DNA of 64,000 nucleotides from Streptomyces sp. NBC_01016. Lineage in GTDB: Bacteria > Actinomycetota > Actinomycetes > Streptomycetales > Streptomycetaceae. This document shows positions 34,914 through 42,933 of the stretch, one piece after another. A program made the position numbers and the translations under genes. The stretch spans positions 5,518,001 through 5,582,000 of the forward strand of contig NZ_JAPEOQ010000001.1 in the NCBI RefSeq assembly GCF_026341035.1, in the 5' to 3' direction. The notes beneath the pieces are model-generated. The model worked only from the letters and a program-made list of their open reading frames with translations, was not told where the DNA came from and did no database searches. Positions within the stretch are counted from its first letter, which is position 1; each line of letters starts with the position of its first letter.

Positions 34914-37049
34914 TCAGGGTGCGGGAGGCGCGTCGTGGTTGCTCAGAGCGAAGTGCACCGCGGCCGGACGCGGTTGCTCAGCGCCCTGGCGGTGCAGCGC
35001 CTCGTAGCGCTGGTCGCCGAGTGCCTGCCGCGCGGCGGCATGGAACTGGGCGTGCAATGCTCCCAGTTTCGGGTTGCCGACGAACGGGGCCGAGCCCGCC
35101 AGCTCCTCCACCGCGCACACCGCGCCGAACAGCCAGGCCGAGCGGGGGTGTCGTCCGTCCTGGGCGGCGACCCATGCCAACACGCTGAGCGAGGCCGCCT
35201 GACCGAGCAAGTCGTCGCGCGCGTACTGAAGTTCAAGGGCGCGGCGCCCCGCCCGGTCGGCAGCGGTGGTGTCCCCGAAGAGAATGTGGGCGATGCCGCT
35301 GGCGGTGAGGATGAACGCCGTGAAGTAGCTCTCCTCACTGCCTTCGCCGAACAGGTCGAGCGCTTCGTCGAAGTCGGCGAGCGCGGCGCCGGGGTTGCCG
35401 CCCATCGTATGGGCGATCCCACGGCGGATGGCAGCCAGACATGTGCCGGAGGCGTCGTCGACCTCGCGGAAGATCTCCGTCGCCCGATGCAGCAGATCCA
35501 GGCCCGAGCCGGGTTCGCCGGAGTAGGCCAGCGCAATCCCGCGGCTCATGGCGGCGTATCCGGCAAGTCGCCGGTCGGCGAGCCGGTCGGCGTCCTCTTG
35601 CGCCGCATCCGCGAACCGTAGTGCCGCCGTGTGCTCGCCCCGGTACGTCGCGAAGGTGCAGCTCCACACCAGTGTCGTGAACCGGTCGACCGAAGGGCCG
35701 GACGCGTGCTCGAGTGCCAGGTCCATCCAGTGGCCCGCCTCGCGGGGCTGCCCGGCACACACCCAGTACGCCCACATCGCCGCTGTCACCGCCACGGCCT
35801 CGTTGCCGCCGTCGTCGAGGGCATGGCCGAGGGCGGTGCGGAGATTCTCCCGATCGGGGACAAGTCCCCAGTACAACGGCACCTGTTGGGAGGTGAGAAA
35901 GCGGTCGGCGAAGTGGCGGATCAGCGACGTGTAGTGGCCGACGTGGCGGCGGCGACCGTCGTCGCGCTCGCCGATGGCCTCCAGCCACCAGGCACCGTAC
36001 TCACGGATGGTGTCGAGCATCCGGTATCGCTCGGTGCTCCCGGACGGCTGCCAATTCAGGATGGACTTGTCGATGAGCGCATCCAGGACGACCTGGATCT
36101 TGGTGCCCGGCAGATGCGCGTCGGCACACACCTGCCGGGCCGACTCGGCGTCGAAGCCGCCCGCGAAGACGGAAAGGCGCGCCCACAGCAGTCGCTCCGC
36201 CGGGGTGCACAGTTCGTGACTCCAGCCGATCGCGGTGCGCAGCGCCTGGTGCCACGGCGGGGCGGCGTCGCGCACCACCTTCTCGGCGCTGCTCAGCACC
36301 GCGTAACGGTCCTCCAGGCGTTCGGTCAGTTCCGCCAGGGACAGTTCGCGCAGTCGTGCGGCCGCCAGCTCGATGGCGAGCGGCAGCCCGTCCAGGCGCC
36401 GGCACAGCCGTACCAGGTCCGGCCGGTTGGCATCGGTGACGGCGAAACCGGGCGCCACTTCGGCCGCGCGGGCAGCCAGCAGGACGGCCGCGTCCGTCGC
36501 CGCCCCGGCTACGTCCTTGTCGCTCTCCGGCACGGCCAGCGGCGCGACGGTCAACGTCTGCTCCTGGACCATGCCCAGCGGGCGGCGGCTCGTGACCAGA
36601 ACCCGCAGCGCAGGCGCCCCGCGTAGCAATGCCTCGACCGCAAGCGCGCAGGGACCCACCAGATGCTCGCAAGTGTCCAGTACCAGCAGCATCTCGCGTT
36701 CGGCCAGATAGTCGACCAGCACATCGATCATCGGTCGCGTCGTCTGATCCGCCAGCGGCAACTCCTCGGCGATGGCGAGCGCCAGCACGGATCCGTATCG
36801 CACGGGGGACAGCTCCACCCACCACGCGCCGTCCCGGTAGGCCGGCTGCGCCTCGTGCGCGGACTGCAGCGCCAGCCGCGTCTTGCCCACCCCACCGACC
36901 CCCGTCAGGGTCACCAGGCGCGCATCCGTGAACAGCCGTCGGATCTCCGTCAGTTCGGGCCGCCGCCCGATCAGCTCCGGCGTCGCCGCGGGCAGATTCC
37001 CCGTGTGCTGCTTCCGCGTGGTCACATCGTCCCCTCGGCCCTTGCCCAC
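34914..37049 (-). CDS. NB-ARC ATPase with TPR-like repeats, no DNA-binding domain
   Basis: A 711-residue STAND-type protein. After a short basic N-terminus comes ELIGRRPEL and a P-loop TGVGGVGKTRLA (about 50-61), Walker B LLVLDTCEH, the RLDGLPLAIELAA motif and an SVFAGGF winged-helix segment. The C-terminal half is TPR-like helical pairs. Most Streptomyces relatives carry a LuxR-type or SARP-type DNA-binding domain at one end. None is seen here: the chain ends in an unstructured Pro/Ala tail. It is probably a signal-sensing regulator that acts through a partner, or a regulator that lost its output domain. It converges on ccr with a 41-base gap. Confidence 0.83.
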   Translation of the reverse strand: MGKGRGDDVTTRKQHTGNLPAATPELIGRRPELTEIRRLFTDARLVTLTGVGGVGKTRLALQSAHEAQPAYRDGAWWVELSPVRYGSVLALAIAEELPLADQTTRPMIDVLVDYLAEREMLLVLDTCEHLVGPCALAVEALLRGAPALRVLVTSRRPLGMVQEQTLTVAPLAVPESDKDVAGAATDAAVLLAARAAEVAPGFAVTDANRPDLVRLCRRLDGLPLAIELAAARLRELSLAELTERLEDRYAVLSSAEKVVRDAAPPWHQALRTAIGWSHELCTPAERLLWARLSVFAGGFDAESARQVCADAHLPGTKIQVVLDALIDKSILNWQPSGSTERYRMLDTIREYGAWWLEAIGERDDGRRRHVGHYTSLIRHFADRFLTSQQVPLYWGLVPDRENLRTALGHALDDGGNEAVAVTAAMWAYWVCAGQPREAGHWMDLALEHASGPSVDRFTTLVWSCTFATYRGEHTAALRFADAAQEDADRLADRRLAGYAAMSRGIALAYSGEPGSGLDLLHRATEIFREVDDASGTCLAAIRRGIAHTMGGNPGAALADFDEALDLFGEGSEESYFTAFILTASGIAHILFGDTTAADRAGRRALELQYARDDLLGQAASLSVLAWVAAQDGRHPRSAWLFGAVCAVEELAGSAPFVGNPKLGALHAQFHAAARQALGDQRYEALHRQGAEQPRPAAVHFALSNHDAPPAP

Positions 37050-37223
37050 CCGTCACCAGGAAATGGCGGACAGTCTGACGGCTCGTGCCACACGGCGTGA
37101 CGACGAAGGGGAAAGCGATCGGAAATGGCCGCAACTCACAGAAGGACGGCGGCCGACGGCTCTCCTCTGATCAGGGCGTGCATGGATGCGCCTCCCAGAG
37201 GTTGTGGCAGGGGTGCCCCACCG

Positions 37224-37931
37224 TCAGGTCTGCCTGAAGGTGCGTCGGTAGGCGCCGGGCGTGGTGCCCAGTTGCGCTCGGAAGTGGCGGCGCAGGTTGA
37301 CCGCCGAGGTGAGTCCGACACGGGTGGCGACGGCTTCGACGGGCAGGTCGGTCTGCTCAAGCAACGTCCGTGCCCCGTCGATGCGTTGGCCGAGCAGCCA
37401 GTGTCCGGGGCTGGTGCCGAGCTGTTCCGTGAACCGTCGGGCGAGGGTCCGGCTGGACAGCCCGGCGTGTTCGGCGAGGCGGTCGAGGGTGAGTCGGGTG
37501 TCGAGCCGGGAGGCGGCCCACTCCAACAGTGGCGCCAGTGACTCGTCCGCCTTGGCCGGTGCGGGCCCTGCTGCGTACTGGAGTTGGCTGCCCTCCCGGT
37601 GCGGCGGCAGGACCATGTTCCGGGCGACCTCGGTGGCGTAGGCCGCGCCGTGATCGGACCGCACGAGGTGCAGGCACAGGTCGATTCCCGCGTCGGTCCC
37701 CGCGCTGGTCGCTACGTCGCCGTGGTCCACGAAGAGCACGTCGTGGTCCACCTGCACCTCGGGGAAGGCGGCGGCGAGCCGGGCGGATTCGCGCCAGTGG
37801 GTGGCGGCGCGGCGGCCGTCGAGCAGTCCGGCCCGGGCGAGGACGAAGGCCCCCGTGCAGATCGACCGGATCGGCCGCGCGCTGACCGGCTTCTTCACGA
37901 CGTAGAGGCAGCGGGTCAGGCGCCCTTCCAA
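37224..37931 (-). pseudogene. GlxA-type AraC regulator, 5'-truncated
   Basis: A 235-residue frame. Residues from about 22 match the second half of a DJ-1/PfpI-like sensor domain (RSICTGAFVLARAGLLDGRRAATHW), and the last ~95 residues are a complete AraC double helix-turn-helix (LDRLAEHAGLSSRTLARRF, then VGLTSAVNLRRHF). Full-length relatives are about 315-330 residues, so the first ~100 residues of the sensor domain are missing. The open frame starts with a TTG and about 20 unrelated residues, and the next gene ends only 37 bases upstream, leaving no room for the missing part. It looks like a deletion remnant; DNA binding may survive. Confidence 0.75.
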
Positions 37932-37968
37932 GTCCCCTGGAAGAAGCCCGGCTTCTGCGCCGAGCAGC

Positions 37969-38610
37969 TCACCGGAAGGTGCTCGTGGTGGCGATGTCGC
38001 GGCCGGCTTCTCCAGCGGCGGTCAGGGCTTTGGCGTGGAGGTCCGCGGCGAGGTCTCCGAGGGGTTCCATACCGGGGGAGGCGGCGAGGGTGAGCTCACG
38101 TTCCACGACGGTGAGGTCGGCCTGCCACACGTCGGCGAGGATGCGCCTGAGGTACGGGGTGGAGTGGTCCCAGCCCTCGCGCGGAGTGCCGGGCGCGTAG
38201 CCGCCACCGCGCACTGTGGCCAGGACGGTCGGCTTGTCCTTGAGTACCGGGCAGGCCAGGGGCGCCCCGGAGATGACCAGGTCGACCCAGGTCTTGAAGT
38301 GCTGCGAGACGCCGAAGTTGTACAGCGGAACGGCCAGCACCACCGCCTCGGCGGCCTCCAGTTCCGCGACGAGCGACTCGGCGAGCAGGCGGGCGTCACG
38401 TTGGGCGGGCGTGCGGTCGGGCTCAGGTGTCAGAGCGCCGGTGTGGGCCTGCACCCAGGCGCCGGCGGGCAGCGGATCGGTGCCCAGGTGGCGGCGCACC
38501 ACCGGCTCGTCCGGGTGGACTGCGGTCCACTCCGCTTCCACGATGTCGGCCAGTTCGGCGCCGGCCGAGGTGCCGGGAAGGATGCTGGCGTCAAGCCGGA
38601 ACAGGCTCAT
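37969..38610 (-). CDS. FMN-dependent NADH-azoreductase / NAD(P)H oxidoreductase
   Basis: A 213-residue flavodoxin-like protein beginning MSLFRLDASILPGTSAGAE. ATG 38610 has a GGGAGA site 5-6 bases upstream; the open frame to 38709 would run through the palindrome in the promoter region. The FMN site shows AVPLYNFGVSQHFKTWVDLV and TVRGGGYAPGTPREG, the standard azoreductase pattern. It reduces quinones or azo compounds with NAD(P)H. It is divergent from the SigJ-type sigma factor. ECF41-type sigma factors are commonly linked to small oxidoreductase genes, so this is its likely target. Confidence 0.9.
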   Translation of the reverse strand: MSLFRLDASILPGTSAGAELADIVEAEWTAVHPDEPVVRRHLGTDPLPAGAWVQAHTGALTPEPDRTPAQRDARLLAESLVAELEAAEAVVLAVPLYNFGVSQHFKTWVDLVISGAPLACPVLKDKPTVLATVRGGGYAPGTPREGWDHSTPYLRRILADVWQADLTVVERELTLAASPGMEPLGDLAADLHAKALTAAGEAGRDIATTSTFR

Positions 38611-38691
38611 AGTGTCTCCCTGGGGTGCTGCCGCGACAACGCGGCCGTCTGGCTCGCGAGTTCGTCCGGACAGTTCGACAGCACAGCCCCG

Positions 38692-38726
38692 CGGAATGTG
38701 AGGTGACACCGCGGCCTCACATTCCG
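38692..38726. promoter_or_regulatory. Perfect 12-bp inverted repeat between azoreductase and SigJ genes
   Basis: CGGAATGTGAGG at 38692-38703 and its exact complement CCTCACATTCCG at 38715-38726 flank an 11-base spacer (TGACACCGCGG). The centre lies about 99 bases from the azoreductase start and 72 from the sigma factor start. The two arm centres are 23 bases apart, about two helical turns, which suits a dimeric regulator acting on both genes. TGTCACC on the minus strand overlaps the repeat and resembles the TGTCACA -35 element described for ECF41 sigma factors; no good CGTC partner was found at the expected spacing. Confidence 0.7.
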
Positions 38727-38780
38727 GCGCGCTGTCTTGTCGTTCAGGTGAAGGCAGACACGACCGAGGGAGCCGTCACG

Positions 38781-39671
38781 ATGACCACCCCAGGACTCGA
38801 CGCGATCTTGAGCGAGCGGCGCCAGTTGCTCAATCTTGCCTACCGTCTCCTTGGCTCCCTCGCCGAGGCCGAGGACGCCGTGCAAGAGACCTGCACCCGC
38901 TGGTACGCCATGTCGCCGCAGCAGCAGGCCGCCATCGAGTCGCCCGGCGCCTGGCTGACGACCGTCGCCAGTCGCATCTGCCTCAACATGCTCGGCTCCG
39001 CCCGAGCCAGGCGCGAGACCTACGTGGGCGAATGGCTCCCCGAGCCGCTCCCCGGGCACACCGACAGCGGCGCGGCCGCCGACCCGGCCGACCGGATCAC
39101 CCTGGACGAGTCGGTCAACCTGGCCTTCCTGGTCGTACTTGAAGCGATGACCCCGGCCGAACGCGTCGCGTTCATCCTGCACGACGTCTTCCGCTACTCC
39201 TTCGCGGAAGTGGCCGAGATCGTCGGCCGCACCCCGGCGGCCTGCCGACAGCTGGCCTCCTCCGCCCGCCGCCGGATCAGGGCCGCACAGCCTTCCGCGA
39301 CCACGGCGACCCAACAGGCCGGCATCATCCGGGACTTCAAGCAGGCGTGGGAGGCCAAGGACATCGACACCCTGATCGGCCTCCTCGACCCCGACGCCGT
39401 GGCGGTCGGCGACGGCGGCGGCCTCGCCACCACCTTCCTGGACCCCATCGAAGGCGGCGAGCAGATCGCGCACGCCTGGATCGAAATCGCCCGCCGCAGG
39501 TCCGACGACATGACGTTCCTGGAACGCACGGTCAGTGGCACGCCCGGTGTGGTGGCCGAACAGAACGGCGTCATCGTGACGGTGTTCGCGTTCGAGATCA
39601 CAGACGAGAAGATCAAGCGCATCTGGGTCGTGCGCAACCCCGAGAAGCTCCGTCACTGGACGACGGGCTGA
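38781..39671 (+). CDS. sigJ: ECF sigma factor, SigJ/ECF41 type
   Basis: A 296-residue ECF sigma factor. ATG 38781 follows a GAGGGAGCC ribosome site. Region 2 is NLAYRLLGSLAEAEDAVQETCTRWY; region 4 is VAFILHDVFRYSFAEVAEIVGRTPAACRQLASSARRRI. The C-terminal ~120 residues form a SnoaL-like domain (FKQAWEAKDIDTLIGLLDPDAVAVGDGGG), which in this family replaces an anti-sigma factor and controls activity in cis. No anti-sigma gene is nearby, as expected. It probably drives the divergent azoreductase gene. Confidence 0.9.
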   Translation: MTTPGLDAILSERRQLLNLAYRLLGSLAEAEDAVQETCTRWYAMSPQQQAAIESPGAWLTTVASRICLNMLGSARARRETYVGEWLPEPLPGHTDSGAAADPADRITLDESVNLAFLVVLEAMTPAERVAFILHDVFRYSFAEVAEIVGRTPAACRQLASSARRRIRAAQPSATTATQQAGIIRDFKQAWEAKDIDTLIGLLDPDAVAVGDGGGLATTFLDPIEGGEQIAHAWIEIARRRSDDMTFLERTVSGTPGVVAEQNGVIVTVFAFEITDEKIKRIWVVRNPEKLRHWTTG

Positions 39672-39811
39672 GGTTGCCGCTGCGCACCTCGTCGCTCCAG
39701 CAGATGCTCGGCGACACCGGCGCGTTGAGCCCGCACCCTGCGATCGTGTTGGCCGGCGGCACCGAACTGTCAGTGCCGCAGGTGTTCGCTTGGCTGTAGG
39801 GGGAGTTGAAC

Positions 39812-40603
39812 GTGCAGGACATGGATGTCGACCCCGTTGCCCACAATCGGGCAGCATGGGACAAGTGTGTCGAAGAGGGCAACGAGTGGTCGAGGCCGGT
39901 GAGTGCCGAGGATGTCGAGCGTGCCCGCACGGGCGACTGGTCGATTGTGCTCATCGGGCGCGAGCCGGTGGACCGCTCCTGGCTGCCGACGGACCTGACC
40001 GGCAAGGACGTGTTGTGCCTGGCCTCCGGCGGCGGTCAGCAGGGTCCGATCCTCGCCGCCGCAGGAGCGCGGGTCACCGTATTCGACAACTCGCCCCGCC
40101 AGCTCGGCCAGGACCGGATGGTGGCGGCGCGCGACGGACTCGAACTGCGCACCGTCCTGGGCGACATGTGCGACCTCAGCGCCTTCGGCGACGCGACATT
40201 CGACGTCGTGTTCCATCCGGTCTCCAACCTGTTCGTACCGGACGTGGCGCCGGTGTGGCGTGAGTGCTTCCGCGTCCTGCGGCCGGGCGGAACCCTGCTC
40301 GTGGGCTTCCTCAACCCTGATGCGTACTTGTTCGACCACGAGGCGCTCGACGAGCGCGGCGAGCTGGTCGTCGTGCACAAGCTGCCCTACAGCGACGTCA
40401 CGCAGTACTCCGCCGAGGAACGCGCCACGAAGTTCGGCGCGGACGCCCCTCTTGAGTACAGCCACACCCTCAGCGGCCAGATCGGCGGGCAACTCGCCGC
40501 GGGGTTCGTCCTCACCGGCTTCGCGGAAGCGCCGCACCAATCCAACGCATCGGCTCAATACATGTCGAACTATTTCGCGACGCTGGCGGTCAAGCCGGGC
40601 TGA
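39812..40603 (+). CDS. Class I SAM-dependent methyltransferase
   Basis: A 263-residue methyltransferase. GTG 39812 is chosen because GGGGGAG at 39798-39804 is 7 bases upstream; a TTG at 39806 and an ATG at 39821 are in the same frame but badly spaced. Motif I reads DVLCLASGGGQQGPILAAAGARVTVFDNS, with an unusual ASGGGQQ loop typical of a subgroup of ubiE-like proteins. Later elements are GDMCDLSAFGDATFDVVFHPVSN and VLRPGGTLLVGFLNPD. Substrate unknown. The 140 bases before it hold a short fragment of open frame without a start. Confidence 0.87.
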   Translation: MQDMDVDPVAHNRAAWDKCVEEGNEWSRPVSAEDVERARTGDWSIVLIGREPVDRSWLPTDLTGKDVLCLASGGGQQGPILAAAGARVTVFDNSPRQLGQDRMVAARDGLELRTVLGDMCDLSAFGDATFDVVFHPVSNLFVPDVAPVWRECFRVLRPGGTLLVGFLNPDAYLFDHEALDERGELVVVHKLPYSDVTQYSAEERATKFGADAPLEYSHTLSGQIGGQLAAGFVLTGFAEAPHQSNASAQYMSNYFATLAVKPG

Positions 40604-40646
40604 CGGCCCTGTTCGGATGCAGATGCTGACGGCCCTGTTCAGATGC
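40599..40646. repeat. 22-bp imperfect direct repeat at convergent gene ends
   Basis: Positions 40599-40620 and 40625-40646 share 21 of 22 bases (core TGACGGCCCTGTTC). The first copy contains the methyltransferase stop codon, and the second overlaps the 3' end of the oppositely oriented oxidoreductase gene. It looks like a small local duplication that reshaped the end of one of the two genes. Confidence 0.75.
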
Positions 40647-41547
40647 GGATAACGATCTTTCCTCGGGTGCGTCCGCGCTCGGCGTGCGCGTGGGCGTCGG
40701 CGATCCGCTCCAGGGGGTAGGCCTGTTCGATACGGGGTGTGTAGCGGCCCTGCCCGCCCAGTTCCGCCGCCGCGGACAGAAGAGTGGAGTCGTTCACCGC
40801 GTGGGCCACATGCGTGCCCAGGCGCTGTGCGCCCGCGTGGTCGGCGACCGTCGCGACGCGCTTCGGGTCGCCCGCGATCGAGACGAGGTCGTCCAGGGAG
40901 CCGGAGGCCGCGGTGTCGAGCACGAGGTCGACACCGTGAGGAGCGAGGGTGGTGAGGCGCTGTGCGAGGCCGGGGCCGTAGGTGGTGGGAACGGCGCCGA
41001 GAGAGGTGAGGAACTCGTGGTTGCGTTCGCTGGCTGTCCCGATCACAGTGGCAGCACCCTGCGCTACCGCGATCTCGACCGCCGCGCTGCCCACGCCTCC
41101 GGCGGCGCCCTCGACGAGGAGGGTGCGCCCCGCGAGGGAGCCGAGCGCGTTCAAGCCACCCATCGCGGTCACGGACGCGAGACCGGCGCCGGCGGCCTGC
41201 TCGTCGTTCCACGTGGCGGGGGTGTGTGCCCAGGCCGAAAGGATGAGCAGCTCCGCGGTCGCGCCGGTGACACCGCCCAGCCCGAAGACCCGGTCGCCGA
41301 TGCTCACCCCCTGCACCCCGTCACCGATTTCGTCGACCACACCGGCGCCGTCGCGCCCGGGAATGCCGGGCAGATCCAGGGGGAAGATCTGGTGCAGGGC
41401 GCCGGAGCGCAGCTTCCAGTCGATGGGATTGACGCCGGCCGCCGCGACGCGGACACGAATCTCACCGGGTCCGGGGTGGGGATCGGGGGCCTGCTCGATC
41501 ACCAGGATCTCCGCTCCGCCGTATGCGTGGAACCGGGCTGCGCGCAT
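40639..41547 (-). CDS. NADP-dependent quinone oxidoreductase-like protein
   Basis: A 302-residue medium-chain dehydrogenase without zinc ligands. ATG 41547 (MRAARFHAYGGAEIL) has GTGAGG 10 bases upstream; a GTG at 41562 is an alternative. Motifs are AAGVNPIDWKLRSG, GRDGAGVV and the cofactor motif VEGAAGGVGSAAVEIA. It reduces quinones or enones with NADPH. It is divergent from a MerR regulator; promoter elements on the minus strand TTGCAC and TAGAGT are 20 bases apart, around operator 41610-41629, the stretched spacing that MerR proteins act on. Confidence 0.9.
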   Translation of the reverse strand: MRAARFHAYGGAEILVIEQAPDPHPGPGEIRVRVAAAGVNPIDWKLRSGALHQIFPLDLPGIPGRDGAGVVDEIGDGVQGVSIGDRVFGLGGVTGATAELLILSAWAHTPATWNDEQAAGAGLASVTAMGGLNALGSLAGRTLLVEGAAGGVGSAAVEIAVAQGAATVIGTASERNHEFLTSLGAVPTTYGPGLAQRLTTLAPHGVDLVLDTAASGSLDDLVSIAGDPKRVATVADHAGAQRLGTHVAHAVNDSTLLSAAAELGGQGRYTPRIEQAYPLERIADAHAHAERGRTRGKIVIRI

Positions 41548-41609
41548 GATGGTCTGCCTCACTTTGACGGGCCGGAACGACGTGTTCGTCCGGCGTTCGC
41601 CACTCTAGA

Positions 41610-41629
41610 ACCTGACGTCGACGTGAGGT
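41610..41629. promoter_or_regulatory. MerR-type operator, oxidoreductase side
   Basis: ACCTGACGTCGACGTGAGGT is a near-perfect 20-base palindrome (18 of 20 positions symmetrical, centre ACGTCGACGT). On the minus strand it fills the 20-base spacer between a -35-like TTGCAC and a -10-like TAGAGT, 63 bases before the oxidoreductase start. That is the architecture by which MerR regulators activate. Confidence 0.78.
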
Positions 41630-41719
41630 GCAAGCCGAAACTGCCGCCCGGCTGCAGAGGGGGCAGGCGCGGGCGCAGTGCCTGCGCCAGTGCCCCCGGA
41701 GCCGGTATTGCTAGCCTTG

Positions 41720-41739
41720 ACCTGACGTCAACGTGAGGT
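41720..41739. promoter_or_regulatory. MerR-type operator, merR side
   Basis: ACCTGACGTCAACGTGAGGT differs from the first operator at one central base and lies exactly 110 bases from it, 27 bases before the MerR start codon. A TTGACC lies just at its left edge. It is probably the autoregulatory site. Confidence 0.75.
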
Positions 41740-41766
41740 ACGAGCGGGAAGGGGGCGACCTGCGTC

Positions 41767-42123
41767 ATGCGCATCGGACAGCTCGCCAGGCGGTCGGGGG
41801 TCAGCGTGCGGGCCCTGCGCTACTACGAGGAGCAGCGGCTTCTGGAATCGGCGCGGACGGCTGGTGGACAGCGTGACTTTCCCGACGAAGCCCTGGAGCG
41901 GGTCCAGCTCATCCAGGACCTCTTCGCGGCCGGCCTCTCCAGCCGTACCGTCGTCGAACTCCTGCCGTGCGTGAGCACCGGCGTCGCGACCCCCGCCATG
42001 CTCGACCAGCTCATCGTCGAACGCGACCGCATCGCCGCACGCATCCAGGACCTGACCCGGGCCCAGACCAAACTCGGCCGCGTGATCGAGAATGTGGCCG
42101 CGGCGAACGTGGCGCAGGACTGA
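41767..42123 (+). CDS. MerR family transcriptional regulator
   Basis: A 118-residue short MerR protein: N-terminal winged helix (MRIGQLARRSGVSVRALRYYEEQRLLESAR) followed by a dimerisation coiled coil with a single cysteine in LLPCVSTG. There is no separate effector domain, as in redox- or drug-responsive short members. It sits beside two copies of a shared operator and most likely controls itself and the divergent quinone oxidoreductase. The 144 bases after it hold no gene. Confidence 0.92.
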   Translation: MRIGQLARRSGVSVRALRYYEEQRLLESARTAGGQRDFPDEALERVQLIQDLFAAGLSSRTVVELLPCVSTGVATPAMLDQLIVERDRIAARIQDLTRAQTKLGRVIENVAAANVAQD

Positions 42124-42267
42124 TCGCCCCGTCGCGAGGGGTGATACCGGAGACGTGGACATGCGACTTCCTGCGGCCCCCATGAAGGCTGTGCCGAGTC
42201 ACTTCCTGCCGAGCCGCCGGCTGCCCCCAAGTCTCTGCAGGTCCATCGGCGACGGAGCCGTTCCCGC

Positions 42268-42876
42268 CTATCGCGGCCCCGACGGATCGGCCGGTCGATT
42301 CGGCAGAGCCTTGGCATTCTTGGCCGCGGCCGCCGCGACGGTTGCCAGGTCTTCGCCCGAGAAACCGGCGCGGCTCAGCACCGCCAGGGATTTGTTCGTC
42401 GCCAGCGTGCACAACGCCAGCTCTGCCGCCTCCTGCTCGTCGGCCCCCGCCGCCAGCAACGCCTGCTCCAGCATCGCCCGCAAACCGTCGATCATGGCGC
42501 GGACCATCGCCCGGCCCTCCGCGTCGAGGGCCGGGAGCTGCGTTGCCGACACCGTGAGCAGGCAGCCGTCAGGGACCGCCTGGTCGGCGATGCGGTTCAG
42601 GGTGACCCGCAGGTAGGCGGCCACAACGGCGCTCGGGCTCGGGTGGGGGCCGGACAGCGCCTGCTCGTACAGCGGGTGGTACGTCTGCCCGTACCGTTGA
42701 AGGCTTTTCCGGAAGAGGGCGCTCTTGTCGCCGAAGGTGCCGTAGAGCGAGCCCCGGCCCAGGCCCGTGCCCTCGGTCAGGCGATCGATCGAGGCCTCCG
42801 AATAACCCCAGCGCCAGAAGACGTGCATCGCACGTCGTAGCGCCTCGTCCACGTCGAATTGTTTGCGGCCTGCCAT
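42268..42876 (-). CDS. TetR family transcriptional regulator
   Basis: A 202-residue TetR protein: HTH in MHVFWRWGYSEASIDRLTEGTGLGRGSLYGTFGDK, with a variable ligand domain containing DGCLLTVSATQLP. It is divergent from the alpha/beta hydrolase at 42934. The 57-base gap holds an imperfect dyad around CGATCG (42897-42913), a core often seen in TetR operators. It probably represses the hydrolase and itself. Confidence 0.92.
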   Translation of the reverse strand: MAGRKQFDVDEALRRAMHVFWRWGYSEASIDRLTEGTGLGRGSLYGTFGDKSALFRKSLQRYGQTYHPLYEQALSGPHPSPSAVVAAYLRVTLNRIADQAVPDGCLLTVSATQLPALDAEGRAMVRAMIDGLRAMLEQALLAAGADEQEAAELALCTLATNKSLAVLSRAGFSGEDLATVAAAAAKNAKALPNRPADPSGPR

Positions 42877-42933
42877 GGTTCGTCAGCCTACACATCTTGT
42901 ACCGATCGTTCAAAAATGGGTAGGGTCGCCGGC

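Noticed and set aside
39680..39799. Short protein-like frame (TGALSPHPAIVLAGGTELS) between sigJ and the methyltransferase
   Set aside because: It has no start codon of its own and overlaps the sigJ end in another frame; it may be a remnant, but there is too little to call a gene or pseudogene.
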